Assembly (NCBI GenBank): GCA_033064195.1
Contig: JARBJD010000105.1
Location: forward strand, 62,001 to 126,000
DNA: 64,000 nucleotides
Direction: 5' to 3'
DNA from: Blattamonas nauphoetae
Lineage: Eukaryota; Preaxostyla; Oxymonadida
The notes under the pieces: model-generated
What the model saw: only the letters and a program-made list of their open reading frames with translations
Told to the model about the DNA's origin: nothing
Database searches by the model: none
Shown here: positions 1 through 10,179 of the stretch, one piece after another
Layout: every line of letters starts with the position of its first letter
How positions within the stretch are numbered: position 1 is the first letter of the stretch
Program-made: the position numbers and the translations under genes

Positions 1-2
1 CT

Positions 3-3000
3 TCCTCGATTACTCTCTCACTCAAAAACAGTGAATTTCATAGCGTAGGAACAGAGAATGAGGTCCTCTTCGGAGGACTTGTGAAGAGTGTCACAATCGA
101 CAAAGTGTTATTCGATAGTTGCCTTCCGTCAACAGCACACCATCTCATGAACTTCAAAGTGACAACCAAAGACAGTCTCAATTTCAAGAACATGACACTG
201 ACAAACAACCTCCAAGACAACTGGGAGAAAGGTTGCATCTTTATTGAAGTGGCGGGCAATTTCAATTCATTCGGTGAACTGAACCTCTACGGCTTGAACA
301 ACAACAAAAACGCTAAGAGTGGCTCTGTTGGAAGAGATCTCTTCATCGTCACGGATGACGGTCAACTGCAAGCTCTGGTGGACAATTATGAAGCAAGCTT
401 TGAGAGTTTCCTGCAGGACGGATTCGATGCTCTTGGTTCATCGTGGGGCCAAAATGGAAGCTTAACTCCAGTGGATCTCTTCAGTTTGCTGAAAAGCCGC
501 AAGGATCTCCTTGAAGTGTATGTTGACGACAGTGGTTTCGACTTCAGTCTCTGTGGATCTTCAGCTGTTCCATGCAAAACATTCAGCGAGACTCACAAAC
601 TCATCAGATCGGGAGGAGCTATCTATGTTCTCACCAGCCTCGTCATCACTGAAAATCCAAGTGGAGAGGATAAGAAAGAGTCGTACACACTTTCGGTTGA
701 AGGCATCCCTTCTATTGTCACGTTGGATCTTGGAGCAAACTCATTTGAGATTGGAGGAACTGTGCTGATGTCAAATTTGTGGTTTGAAGCAAAAACAACT
801 GGAACAAGTGTCTTTGATCTCAACGGATCAGGCTCTCTCGAAATGCAGAATTGCATCCTCTCTCAAATAGACTCACACTCTCCTCAGGTCATGTTTACAC
901 TCGCCCAAAATTCAAAACTTCTTGTTTTCGGTTCAACAATCGACTTCAACTGCCATGTTCTCCAAGGAACTCTTAAGAATAACACCGTGACTATCAGTGA
1001 CTGTGACATCACCCTGTCAGGAACGCAAACACCTTCAATTTTCGAGGATGTGATCTCTGAAAACAGCACCATTACTCTCTACTCACTCGACGTTCATTCT
1101 GACTCCCAGATCACGATCGAATCCAAGGCGTCTTCACAGAATTATCCTCATCTTCATTGGATCTGCTTCTTTGACGTTAAAAATATCCCACTGATCAATT
1201 ATAAACTGGAAAGCGATATAACTGAACATCTTGATCTAATCCGTCTCGATCCGGAATACATGACCGACACCTACATCAATGCCAACTTCACCTACTGCAA
1301 TGAGATTCCAAGTGTTACTTACGTTCCGAGCAATTCTCTCGGCACCCTTGCTAAGACAATCAATGTAATAACAGATGATCCTGAACTTTTAAACACGATC
1401 AATATCGACACTTCCCTCAATCTCTCCTCTACCATAGAACTGAATAGATACCATCTCGCCACAACCCGTACAACTAAATGGACTTTCAACGTGAATAAAG
1501 GCCAACTCAAAACCATTCGAACGCTCAAACTCTCCAAAGTTGATTTCAAGATCAGCAGCACCCAAGACATTCCTGTCGTCTCGTCTCGAAAATATGGAGA
1601 AGTCATCATTGAAGCCGCATCTCTCACAGGTGGTACAGCAAGCGTCAGTCTGATTCAGGCAACAGAAGGACTTGTCACACTTAACGACGTCACAATCGGA
1701 AACGTTGCGTTAACGAGCACAACATCACCCTTCCTGGATCTCACCAATCTCGAAGATTTGTCCATCACCGAGCTCGTTGCAACGAACATCACAGTCCAAG
1801 CTCCATTCTGTAAAGCTGAGTCATCACACATCATCATAGTCAGTTCCACGTTCTCAAAGATCACCACAACTCGCAACCTGACTGGAACTGTTCTCTCGCT
1901 CGCGTCCAGTGGAACATCTCCAGATAGTGAATTTGAAATCATTCCCACCCCTGAACAGGTATCAGGAATCATGCTTGATCGTGTCCAGGTCAGCGAGTGC
2001 AGAGCCAGTGGAAGCACACACTCGATCATTACCGTCACACTCGATTCAGACGCACAGCTCTTCTTGGTTGATTCCGATCTGAGAAATAACGATCAAGCTG
2101 CACCCAGCACGACACCGAAAGCCCTCACGCTCTACGATCACTCAATGCAGCATCCATCGTACTACTTCATCCACACCCAATTCAGCAAATACCCTGCAAG
2201 CGAAGCACACACATTCATCCGCATCTTCACGGCGGCAGAACCGTGGGAAGGCTCCTTCTATTTCTCGTACCAGAATCTCAACAAGATCGGTGTCGTCTTC
2301 CAACACGATGGCACAGAATCTTACATCGATTTTAAAGAGTACACAAACAATAACATTTACACTCGGACATACAACCGCGCCGGGAACCTGTTCAGTGTTG
2401 ACAATCCATTCTGTGGAACCGAAAACCTTCCCTGTGACACAATCGATTACGCTGTTGGAAGGCTGTCAGGATCAGGCAAGACCATTACTCTTCTGGACAA
2501 GGGACGGTTTGCGCAGACGCAGACCATCAACCAAGTCAAGATCACCTCGCCATTTAAAGATGGTGACCAACAATTCTATCGTGCGGAAGTTCCGTCATCC
2601 ATTCAGCTCACGTGCACCAATACCGTCTTTGATCATGTAGAATTCCACGGAGACTTCACAGGGATGGCAGACCCTTCATTCATCCTCCAAACAAACACCA
2701 CCATTCAATCCTGCAAAATCTCAAAATGGTCTAATCCAGCTCCAATATTCCGCTTGAGTTCAGGATCACTCACTGTGGACGACTTAGTGTCTGTCAGCAA
2801 CAACCCAAGTGAACCCATCTCGATCCGTGGAACCATCTTCACTGTAACTTCCACAACCGCATCAACAATCAACATCAAGAGTGTGACAATGACCAATATC
2901 GAAACTTTCAATTCACCTCTCCTTCTCTTCGCAAATGTATCGAATTACACAATCGTCTTGGACCAGATCACGTGCGAAAATGTGACATCAGAAAGTGCGG

Positions 3001-6000
3001 TCAGTGGTGGAATCGTATTCTACCAGCTCAGAGGCGCCGTAACATCTCTTCTCGTCAACAACTCGTACTTCAAGCAATGCAAAATAGCCAAGACTCCCAA
3101 GGAAAGTTCGAGAGGAGGAGTGTTCTTCATCAATGACACAGACGGAAGGAATAAGTTGTCATTTGAGAATATGGACGTCCCGAGCAAAGGATTCGACGGC
3201 AATTCTGCAGGACTTGGAAACGACATGTACATCATTGGAAGTAACTTTAACACATCTCTGAAACCTCAGCAATTTGATTACGGGCTGAACACATCTGATG
3301 ATACAGCGCTCTATGGACATGATAAGATCAACACAATTTCTCACGACCTGATGATCTATTTCTTCTACAGAAACGAAATAATCCATGTCAGATACAGCCC
3401 TGAACCACTATCTCAGCCAGAACTTTGCGGAGCATCGACGAATCCATGCACTTCAATTGAACAGGGATCGGAACATCTTACAGGCTCCAATCGGATTATC
3501 AAACTTATTGATAATAATGATTCTCCACCCAGCTCGACAATTGAAAAATCCTACACCCTCAATGGGTACTGTCTGCATGCAGGAGATAGCCGTCTTGTAG
3601 AAGTCTCCGGTAGTCTAACCCCGTGTCTCTTCTCCACAAGTAATAGTGGGTTCACTGGTTTCACATTCACTTCTACTGGCACACTCTACTTCTGTAAGCA
3701 TACATATGGATCGTTAACAATCGATGACTGCCAATTTTTCTCAGCCCCAGACTCGGTTATAGCGTGCCTCCAGTCTACTGTTAATTCGACGTTGATCATC
3801 ACAGACTCTGTCTTCGATACAGGAGCCACAATCAAATGGCATTTGAACAACAACCACAACGTCAAAATCCACCAGGGCACCAAATTCAACACTGACAACA
3901 TCAATTCGGAAGCATATTCAGCTCTCACACTAAACGTAGCAACCGGAACTGACAGCTCGAAATTCTATATCAACGCTTCGTACTCAACACCACCGCCAAC
4001 CGACTTTATCAATGAAGGGCGAAGAGTCATGATCATGAGCGACAATCTCACAAGTTTCGTGTCAATCAATCAGTTTGATGTTGATCTTGGCAGTGCCAGT
4101 CTCCAACGGTCATACTTCGGGCAAACAACTAAAGGAGAAGATACACATAACCTCGAGAAATACTTCCGCCCGCAATACGAGAAATGCTATGTATCATCAT
4201 CAGGTGATGATAATGTTCGATGTGGAACATTCGGCAAACCATGCAAAACTTACTACACTGGCTTCTTCCACACAGCTGTCCAGGGAACACTGTACCTTCA
4301 AGATAATCAATTCTCGTATGAAACAGCCCACCTTTACTGCAGTTATACACCCTTCCTTCAGAGTAAGGGTGGATTGACTGTCCAAAGCTCCGAGCCGACA
4401 CTCAGAAACACAATCCAACTCAAACACCAGCACGTCTTCGAAGCATCTACCGACATTGCCAAGTTCACCATGCTGGACTTCGTTGTCTCGGGCATTGATA
4501 CACCCTCCCTTTTGTTCCAGTCCAGCTCTCCTCTCACATTCTCCCATTGCACGTTCGTCGGGAAGAATCCCGTTTTATGTTCTTTCGCCAAAATCACCAC
4601 CCAAGCCCTCACACTCGAATCAGTGACTATTCATGATTTTGACTGTTCGGCCTCATCCACACACTTCATCTCCACCTCCGGAAGCTTTACCTTCACTAAT
4701 CTTGCTGTCTCAAAGATGACGCTGGCAAAATCATTCATTTATGGAACTTCATCCAATGGTACAACAACACTCAATGGTTGTGAATTCGACCAAATCACCA
4801 GCAATGAAGACAGCGCTGTCCTCTCAACCCTCGACGGTCGTTACTCAACATCCATCTCCAACTCCATCTTCACCAAAGTGAAAGGTTACGAAAGGGGAGG
4901 AACCATTCGCACACAGTTCGGAAACAGCCGCTCCTTCAATCTCACCTCCTGCACCTTCAGCGACGGTGAAATTATTACCCCCGTCACGCCATCTTCCAAA
5001 GCCTATGGTGGGTATATCTACCTGCACAGTTCAGATGTTAACTGCAAGAACTTCACATACACCAACGTTGACTTCATGGATCACAAGAATTATGTCGAAA
5101 CCCCTACCGGATTCATCCAATCTGGAGAGAACATCACAGAAACACCGGATAGTGGTGTGCTCGGAGTCTATCTCTTCCTCAACATGCGCAATGTCTCAGA
5201 CTCATGTCGTTCGTCGTACTACAACTTCCATTACGAGTGGCCGTTCAAGCAAGCCAACACACTTATCGCAGGGCAGGTTGATGGATCCGTCTCTGTCTTA
5301 ACCAACATCACCTACCTCCTCCTCTTCAACTTCGAAGGTCGTGACAACTCGTACGTGAACAATCCTGGATCGTACGATAAGAATTGTGGAACAATGAATG
5401 CTCCGTGTATAACCATCAATCACGCCATAGCCACCTTAACCCTCCTCAAAGATAGCCAAACACAGCGAAAAGGAACTGTCATACTGATGCAAGAAACGTT
5501 TGTCCAACCGGAACCAATATGCGTTGGCCCGAGTTTCTGTCACCTGGTGGGGAAACCAACCACACTCACTTTTACGAAACTTACACTTTCATCAACAACA
5601 AATAACGTTGCGAGCTTCACCAATGCACGCTTCATCTGCTTCTCAGGCTCAATCACAATCGAAAAGATCGACATAAATACAGAAGGACAGAATGCAGTTT
5701 TCCTCTACCAAGTCACACCGACTGACAACATTCGTGACACACAAACGAACGGGTTCGGGTTCATAGAATCTAAGATCAGTTCGAGTGGCTCGGGACTGAC
5801 CTTCCTCAGTCGTCAATCCACATGGCTATTACATAATGCCTCGTTCCAAAGTCTATCGTTGTCGTCATTAGGAGCCAAATTCACTGAATATCTTTCCTCA
5901 ATTAAAGCTTCCTCGTCAACCCTCAAACCAAAGAATCTTGAACTGAGCCAAATTACAGATGCTACAACCTACCTCGCCACGACCTTCTCAGGATTCGACG

Positions 6001-6485
6001 CCATCACTCTCAACGGTCTGGACTTCACGGACAAACAATGCACCACCACCGAACAACCTCTGGTCAGTGTAACAGCGAGCAATGGCACAGTCATCATTTC
6101 AAACTGCATTTTCAAAAATTGGGCAGGTAGCGTTTCCCGTGCGAAAGCTGTCCTCATCACTCTCAATGAAGCAGGTAGCGCTGCCAACGTCACTGGATGC
6201 ACTTTCGAGGAAGAAACTATGAAAGATGCGCTGGCTTTATCCATTTCTGTTAAAAGCCGCTCAACTGTGGCTGTTGGTTCGGCTTTCAAAACTACCGATG
6301 TCGCAGAGAAACCATTCGCAGTGATCGAGCTGAGTGAATCCAGCAAAGAGTCTAATGCCTCCTTTGCTCATTCCACGTTCACGAATTGCAAAAGCGAAAT
6401 CAAGGTTCAGTATGAAGAAGATGGAATTACTTTTGATTGGGATGATGACAGGGGAGATGATGATGTTTTCCTCACCACCGCTTAA
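3..6485 (+). CDS. Giant Pmp-like beta-helix surface protein, 5'-partial
   Basis: The frame is open from the first bases of the window to a TAA at 6483-6485, so the true start lies upstream; at least 2,160 residues are visible without an intron. The product is rich in Ser, Thr, Asn and short beta-strand patterns, as in right-handed parallel beta-helix proteins. A motif of the form CG-x5-PC-x-T recurs about every 1 kb, near positions 550, 2412, 3424, 4220 and 5386, and marks repeated modules of roughly 300-600 residues. The same motif occurs in the gene at 16267-21927, so the two are related. Unlike that gene, this one ends in an acidic tail (FDWDDDRGDDDVF) with no membrane helix, so it may be secreted, held by partners, or joined to a further exon I could not find. 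Such Pmp-like proteins are expanded in metamonads. A surface role is inference. Confidence 0.8.
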   Translation, partial: SSITLSLKNSEFHSVGTENEVLFGGLVKSVTIDKVLFDSCLPSTAHHLMNFKVTTKDSLNFKNMTLTNNLQDNWEKGCIFIEVAGNFNSFGELNLYGLNNNKNAKSGSVGRDLFIVTDDGQLQALVDNYEASFESFLQDGFDALGSSWGQNGSLTPVDLFSLLKSRKDLLEVYVDDSGFDFSLCGSSAVPCKTFSETHKLIRSGGAIYVLTSLVITENPSGEDKKESYTLSVEGIPSIVTLDLGANSFEIGGTVLMSNLWFEAKTTGTSVFDLNGSGSLEMQNCILSQIDSHSPQVMFTLAQNSKLLVFGSTIDFNCHVLQGTLKNNTVTISDCDITLSGTQTPSIFEDVISENSTITLYSLDVHSDSQITIESKASSQNYPHLHWICFFDVKNIPLINYKLESDITEHLDLIRLDPEYMTDTYINANFTYCNEIPSVTYVPSNSLGTLAKTINVITDDPELLNTINIDTSLNLSSTIELNRYHLATTRTTKWTFNVNKGQLKTIRTLKLSKVDFKISSTQDIPVVSSRKYGEVIIEAASLTGGTASVSLIQATEGLVTLNDVTIGNVALTSTTSPFLDLTNLEDLSITELVATNITVQAPFCKAESSHIIIVSSTFSKITTTRNLTGTVLSLASSGTSPDSEFEIIPTPEQVSGIMLDRVQVSECRASGSTHSIITVTLDSDAQLFLVDSDLRNNDQAAPSTTPKALTLYDHSMQHPSYYFIHTQFSKYPASEAHTFIRIFTAAEPWEGSFYFSYQNLNKIGVVFQHDGTESYIDFKEYTNNNIYTRTYNRAGNLFSVDNPFCGTENLPCDTIDYAVGRLSGSGKTITLLDKGRFAQTQTINQVKITSPFKDGDQQFYRAEVPSSIQLTCTNTVFDHVEFHGDFTGMADPSFILQTNTTIQSCKISKWSNPAPIFRLSSGSLTVDDLVSVSNNPSEPISIRGTIFTVTSTTASTINIKSVTMTNIETFNSPLLLFANVSNYTIVLDQITCENVTSESAVSGGIVFYQLRGAVTSLLVNNSYFKQCKIAKTPKESSRGGVFFINDTDGRNKLSFENMDVPSKGFDGNSAGLGNDMYIIGSNFNTSLKPQQFDYGLNTSDDTALYGHDKINTISHDLMIYFFYRNEIIHVRYSPEPLSQPELCGASTNPCTSIEQGSEHLTGSNRIIKLIDNNDSPPSSTIEKSYTLNGYCLHAGDSRLVEVSGSLTPCLFSTSNSGFTGFTFTSTGTLYFCKHTYGSLTIDDCQFFSAPDSVIACLQSTVNSTLIITDSVFDTGATIKWHLNNNHNVKIHQGTKFNTDNINSEAYSALTLNVATGTDSSKFYINASYSTPPPTDFINEGRRVMIMSDNLTSFVSINQFDVDLGSASLQRSYFGQTTKGEDTHNLEKYFRPQYEKCYVSSSGDDNVRCGTFGKPCKTYYTGFFHTAVQGTLYLQDNQFSYETAHLYCSYTPFLQSKGGLTVQSSEPTLRNTIQLKHQHVFEASTDIAKFTMLDFVVSGIDTPSLLFQSSSPLTFSHCTFVGKNPVLCSFAKITTQALTLESVTIHDFDCSASSTHFISTSGSFTFTNLAVSKMTLAKSFIYGTSSNGTTTLNGCEFDQITSNEDSAVLSTLDGRYSTSISNSIFTKVKGYERGGTIRTQFGNSRSFNLTSCTFSDGEIITPVTPSSKAYGGYIYLHSSDVNCKNFTYTNVDFMDHKNYVETPTGFIQSGENITETPDSGVLGVYLFLNMRNVSDSCRSSYYNFHYEWPFKQANTLIAGQVDGSVSVLTNITYLLLFNFEGRDNSYVNNPGSYDKNCGTMNAPCITINHAIATLTLLKDSQTQRKGTVILMQETFVQPEPICVGPSFCHLVGKPTTLTFTKLTLSSTTNNVASFTNARFICFSGSITIEKIDINTEGQNAVFLYQVTPTDNIRDTQTNGFGFIESKISSSGSGLTFLSRQSTWLLHNASFQSLSLSSLGAKFTEYLSSIKASSSTLKPKNLELSQITDATTYLATTFSGFDAITLNGLDFTDKQCTTTEQPLVSVTASNGTVIISNCIFKNWAGSVSRAKAVLITLNEAGSAANVTGCTFEEETMKDALALSISVKSRSTVAVGSAFKTTDVAEKPFAVIELSESSKESNASFAHSTFTNCKSEIKVQYEEDGITFDWDDDRGDDDVFLTTA

Positions 6486-6618
6486 ACTATTCATACACCA
6501 TTATTTTTATCAAAAGTTGGATATTTAAAGGAAAATTATTGTAATAGACAGAACTGAATTCGAATTGATGATGTGTTGGTAGAATTGTGATTTGGTGGGG
6601 GTCCGATCACAAGGCAAC

Positions 6619-7345
6619 ATGCCAGTTAAGCTCCTAGCGTACAATATCCCCCCAACGTATCCCGAAGAACAGTTTTGGGAACTCACCAAAGAGTATCTAG
6701 AATGGTGCAACTCTCGATACTTTGTGAAAGGAAGGATCGGGTATCTTTTCTAAACTCATTTGATTCATTGTTTTTTGACTCCTCAAGAAAACATAAGAAA
6801 CTTACCTCTCGAGCTTACTTAACTTTTGTGGATCAGGAAGTCTGTACCAGTTTCCAAAACCATTTCTCTGGAATGACACTTTCAGACGCTGAGTCTGGAG
6901 ATTGGCAAAGTTTTCTTTCCTCATTTTGATTAAGTGTGTCCTCTCAAAATAGTGATCGTTGAAATTGCGCCAAGTCAATTGCAAGCTCCCCTGGAGAAAA
7001 ATGAGTCATCGTTCAATTTTTCAACCCTACAAATCGAAAATGGTGTGTAACAATGATTTCCTCTCAATAAAGCATCACATTTATCTCCTCAAGACCCTGA
7101 TTATCTCGATTTTCTCAAACGACTCCACGAACAAGACAAAGAAACAAAGGACGAACAAGAACCTCCTAAACAAGGTATGATCTCCATAACACTATCAAAC
7201 ATCACATTTTATAGATGAAGAAGTGTTTGTACCAGAGGTTGTGAAGTTCCTGAACGCTCATGTCCAGGAGCAACCACTTCCAAAGCAACGAAAACTCTCC
7301 AAAAAGGAAAAAAAGCGGGCAAAGCTGCAAGGAAGGAAGCAGTGA
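6619..7345 (+). CDS. UPF3: UPF3-family nonsense-mediated decay factor, five exons
   Basis: Exons 6619-6740, 6788-6909, 6935-7042, 7073-7174 and 7215-7345 join in phase to 194 residues. The product opens MPVKLLAYNIPPTYPEEQFW, then has YFVKGRIGK, SRAYLTFVD, IVIVEIAPSQ and DYLDFLKRLHEQ. These match the Smg4/UPF3 RNP-like domain in order (in human: KGK, RAYLNFKD, VEYAPFQ, PEYKKFLE). A basic tail (KLSKKEKKRAKLQGRK) ends the protein. UPF3 links the exon-junction complex or ribosome to UPF2 and UPF1 in mRNA surveillance. At 194 residues the protein is less than half the animal length and is little more than the core domain. Introns are 47, 25, 30 and 40 nt; the 25-nt intron (6910-6934) restores the CPLKIVIVEIAP reading. 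The gene is convergent with Trm61 downstream. Confidence 0.87.
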
Positions 7346-7728
7346 TTGAGATGGCGTTGCTGATATGTATGATGAGAAGTTGTCCTATCCTCCTCACTTA
7401 CTGTCCATCCGACAGAGTTTCGAGTCTGACTTTGGAGATTGATGGAATAAGACGATCTTTGCGATTTGTCTGCTTCAAAAGTGCAATTGTAAGTTTAATT
7501 TAGATTTTATGTACAAAGCTTGAAAATGAACCTTGGTGTAAATGAACCATGGATGAATGGGTTGATCAAGATGGACATGATAGTCTTCGTCAACAATCGT
7601 TCCATTCTCACTGAAAGCTCCAGAGAGGGCAAAATTTACCGGGTTAGAGATGAACATTGGATTGTCGGTCAGAAAAGGGACCATTCTGTTCAAATCAAAA
7701 TATTGTGAAATGTTGAGAAGGAAGAATA
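7346..7728. other. Intergenic gap between convergent UPF3 and Trm61
   Basis: This 383-bp stretch lies between two stop codons. Short open frames exist on both strands (about 7475-7732 minus, 7520-7708 plus) but none has family similarity, a coherent splice pattern or the C-ending codon bias of the neighbouring genes. It probably holds the 3' untranslated regions of both genes. Confidence 0.5.
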
Positions 7729-9036
7729 TCAATTCGGGGTCATCGCAGGAGGTTTGCGAGCAAAAGTGAGGAACCCCGTGTGTGTCCTCATTTGAGTTGC
7801 TGGAAGGGCAAACGACGCGAACCTTTGAGGGGTCTGTTCAGGGAGTTTGTAGAACGAGGAATCGACTGGCTGGGCTCCCGAAGACTCCTCCCTCTTCTGT
7901 TTAGTGATTGGAGTGTCTTCTTGTTGTTTTGTATTGTTTTGTTTCTCCTTTGAAATGCTTGGTTCATTGTCTGAGTCTTTTTCTTGGTTTGTTGAAGGAA
8001 GGAAGTTGCTGAAAGCAGGAGGGTGATACCAGGGGGTCAGATACTCCCTGTGCCTTCGTTTAACCTCGATTGGACATACAAGACATTCAATAGTCTTCAC
8101 ATCTGGGAGGATGAGTGGATAAGTAGTACCATCAAACCTTCGAACCCGACTCGATCCATTTCTTCACAATTTCGACTCACTTGCTCAATACATGGCGAAA
8201 AAGTGCAGAGCATTCCTTCACCCGCCCGTAGGACCTTGAACGCTGATTCAACCTGATAGAGAAGGAATCAATCTATGTAGTGCAAACCACAGCCCACGGA
8301 TTTGGGATATCAAGGAAAACGCAGTCAGCATATGGATATTCTTTCTCCCCTGTTGGCGAGACAAAAGGAATTGAGAGTGATCCCTCGATCTCTGGTTTAC
8401 TTAAACCTTCTCCAGCGACATCTCGATGAGTCGTTGTAATCAAACTCGACAATCCACGTTTGGCAAAGTCCTTTCTGGTTAATTTCGAATTAAGAGAGAA
8501 GCAGACCTGGCTTCATCAGCTCTCATTTGGTTGAACTCAAACGTGTAGAGGTGACCAGTTGGTGCGACGCTTCGTGCTATCGATGTTGATAAAACCCCGC
8601 TTCCGGTTCCTAGTGAGACAGACAATTCTGTAAATGAAGACCATGGCAGACCAGATTCAAGAACGATTTTTCCAGGAAGGATATTGAGTCCTTGAATGAT
8701 CATCGAAATATCTGCCTGGTAAAGGACTTGGGTTCGTTTTTCTTGAACAATCGCAAACAATTCAGGGTTCGGGCGAAGAAGGTGGATGTAACATTGCCCC
8801 TTTCTGGAGTACGCCTTGACAGAGAGAGTACAGACAATATCAATCAGAGATCAGAAAGAACATGAATCATGAAAGTCAGGGCAGACTTTGCTGCCGTAGG
8901 CTTTTCCTATCATGTCGTCATGATCGAAAAGGCCAAATCGGTTTTGGTGGGAGCCTCCCTTGGTGATTGTGATGCAATTCATCTTTGACGGACCTTCATA
9001 GACAATAACTTGATCACCTTCCTGTACTGTGTCCAT
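7729..9036 (-). CDS. TRM61: tRNA (adenine-58-N1)-methyltransferase catalytic subunit
   Basis: Exons on the minus strand are 9036-8887, 8814-8652, 8609-8507, 8474-8288, 8252-8138 and 8102-7729. They join in phase to 363 residues. The N-terminal beta domain reads EGDQVIVYEG, then FDHDDMIGKAYGSK. The Rossmann fold follows: QADISMIIQGLNILPGKIVL, the SAM loop ESGTGSGVLS, APTGHLYTFEF, and YADCVFLDIPNPW with the catalytic Asp. TFSPCIEQV and the terminal HTGFLTFARK also match TRMT61A. The enzyme makes m1A58 in the T-loop of tRNAs with the TRM6 partner, which is not in this window. The start is the first in-frame ATG before EGDQ. A linker rich in Asn, Lys and Gln (QEKDSDNEPSISKEKQNN) interrupts the C-terminal part. 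Four of five introns have GTCTGC or GTTTGC donors. Confidence 0.93.
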
Positions 9037-9218
9037 ATACTTACTGAACAAGAAAACAGGTAAGATCAACTCAACATAAATTTTGACCCTGGTCACATTT
9101 TGTTATTGGGTGTAGAAAATAGTAAAATTGTCTGAGAAAGAACGAAGTGACGAGGGAATTCGCGTTAAAGTGCGAAAATCACAATATTCATAACGAAGAT
9201 AATGAAAGCCCGAACCTA

Positions 9219-9883
9219 TTAGAAAGAAATGAACTTGGCAGGGGGACATTTGCAGATTGGGCAGGCACCAACTTCCTTCCCAATTTCAATGTATCCACAG
9301 ATTGGGCAGAGGTAGATCTTCAGGCCAGTTTCGCCGAGATCAATCCCCTTCTTGAGTTCCTCGAGGGCGCTCTTGTAGTTCTTGCAATGAACTTCTTCAA
9401 CGGGTCCAAGTTGAGAGAAAAGAACTTCCTCAGCTTTGCGGCCCTCACCTTGAGCTTTCTTTTGGAAATCGGGGTACATTTCAGTGTACTCGTAGTTTTC
9501 GCCAGCAGCGGCTTCTTCGAGGCATTGTTCGAGTGTGATTCCCTTGCAAAGTTGGTTGAAAAGGCGGCGAGCATGAATTTCTGGAGAAGAACGTCGAATC
9601 AAGAGAGATAATTTTGAGACAAGATCACAAAGGATGGAATAGAGACGAAGAAATTAATCTCATGAAGTCTCGGAATGAATGCGAATTAATACCTTCAGCT
9701 TGAGCAGTGGCACGGAAAAGGGCGGCAATTCTTGGTTTGCCTTGTTTCTCAGCAATCTCAGCAAAGAATGTGTAGCGGTTTCTGGCTTGAGACTCACCCT
9801 AAATATCATAAATATTTTCGTGAAAGGATCAATGACGATCATACAGAGAAAGCATCTTTAAGACATTGTTCAGTTACTGACAT
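9219..9883 (-). CDS. Rubrerythrin
   Basis: Exons 9883-9845, 9798-9693 and 9580-9219 join in phase to 168 residues. The ferritin-like diiron domain shows SGESQARNRYTFFAEIAEKQ, EEIHARRLF with the iron-binding ExxH at residues 48-51, and EYTEMYPDF. The C-terminal rubredoxin domain has CPICGY at 140-145 and CPICKCPPAKF at 155-165, so all four rubredoxin cysteines are present. Rubrerythrins reduce hydrogen peroxide with electrons from rubredoxin or NAD(P)H and are typical of anaerobic prokaryotes and anaerobic protists. No targeting peptide is visible, so the protein is probably cytosolic. Three introns-and-exon blocks (two introns, 46 and 112 nt) show that this prokaryote-type gene is resident in the nuclear genome and not bacterial contamination. 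Confidence 0.95.
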
Positions 9884-10179
9884 TTCCGTTAATCAAATAC
9901 GACGACCCTTCATTTGATTTTTTGGACCCTTAACGCCAATTTCGGACAATAACAAGATAATTCCAAGAAATGGTCTCGTTCGGTCCACAATGTGTCATGG
10001 TGGATATTCCGGAGCGATAATTTGGACCCGAATGAAATCCTGAATGGATCTTGGCCCTTTATTGAAGACAGATAACAATCTCTTCTATTCTTGGATCATG
10101 AGGACTTTGAAACCGAAGATCTAATGGGTGAGATGAAATGAAAAGAAGAATACGTCTGTCAAATGAAATTAAAGTAGAA

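Noticed and set aside
38-6485. Start of the first gene at a GTG near position 81
   Set aside because: Eukaryotic genes do not normally start with GTG, and the frame is open back to the edge of the window, so the gene is 5'-partial.
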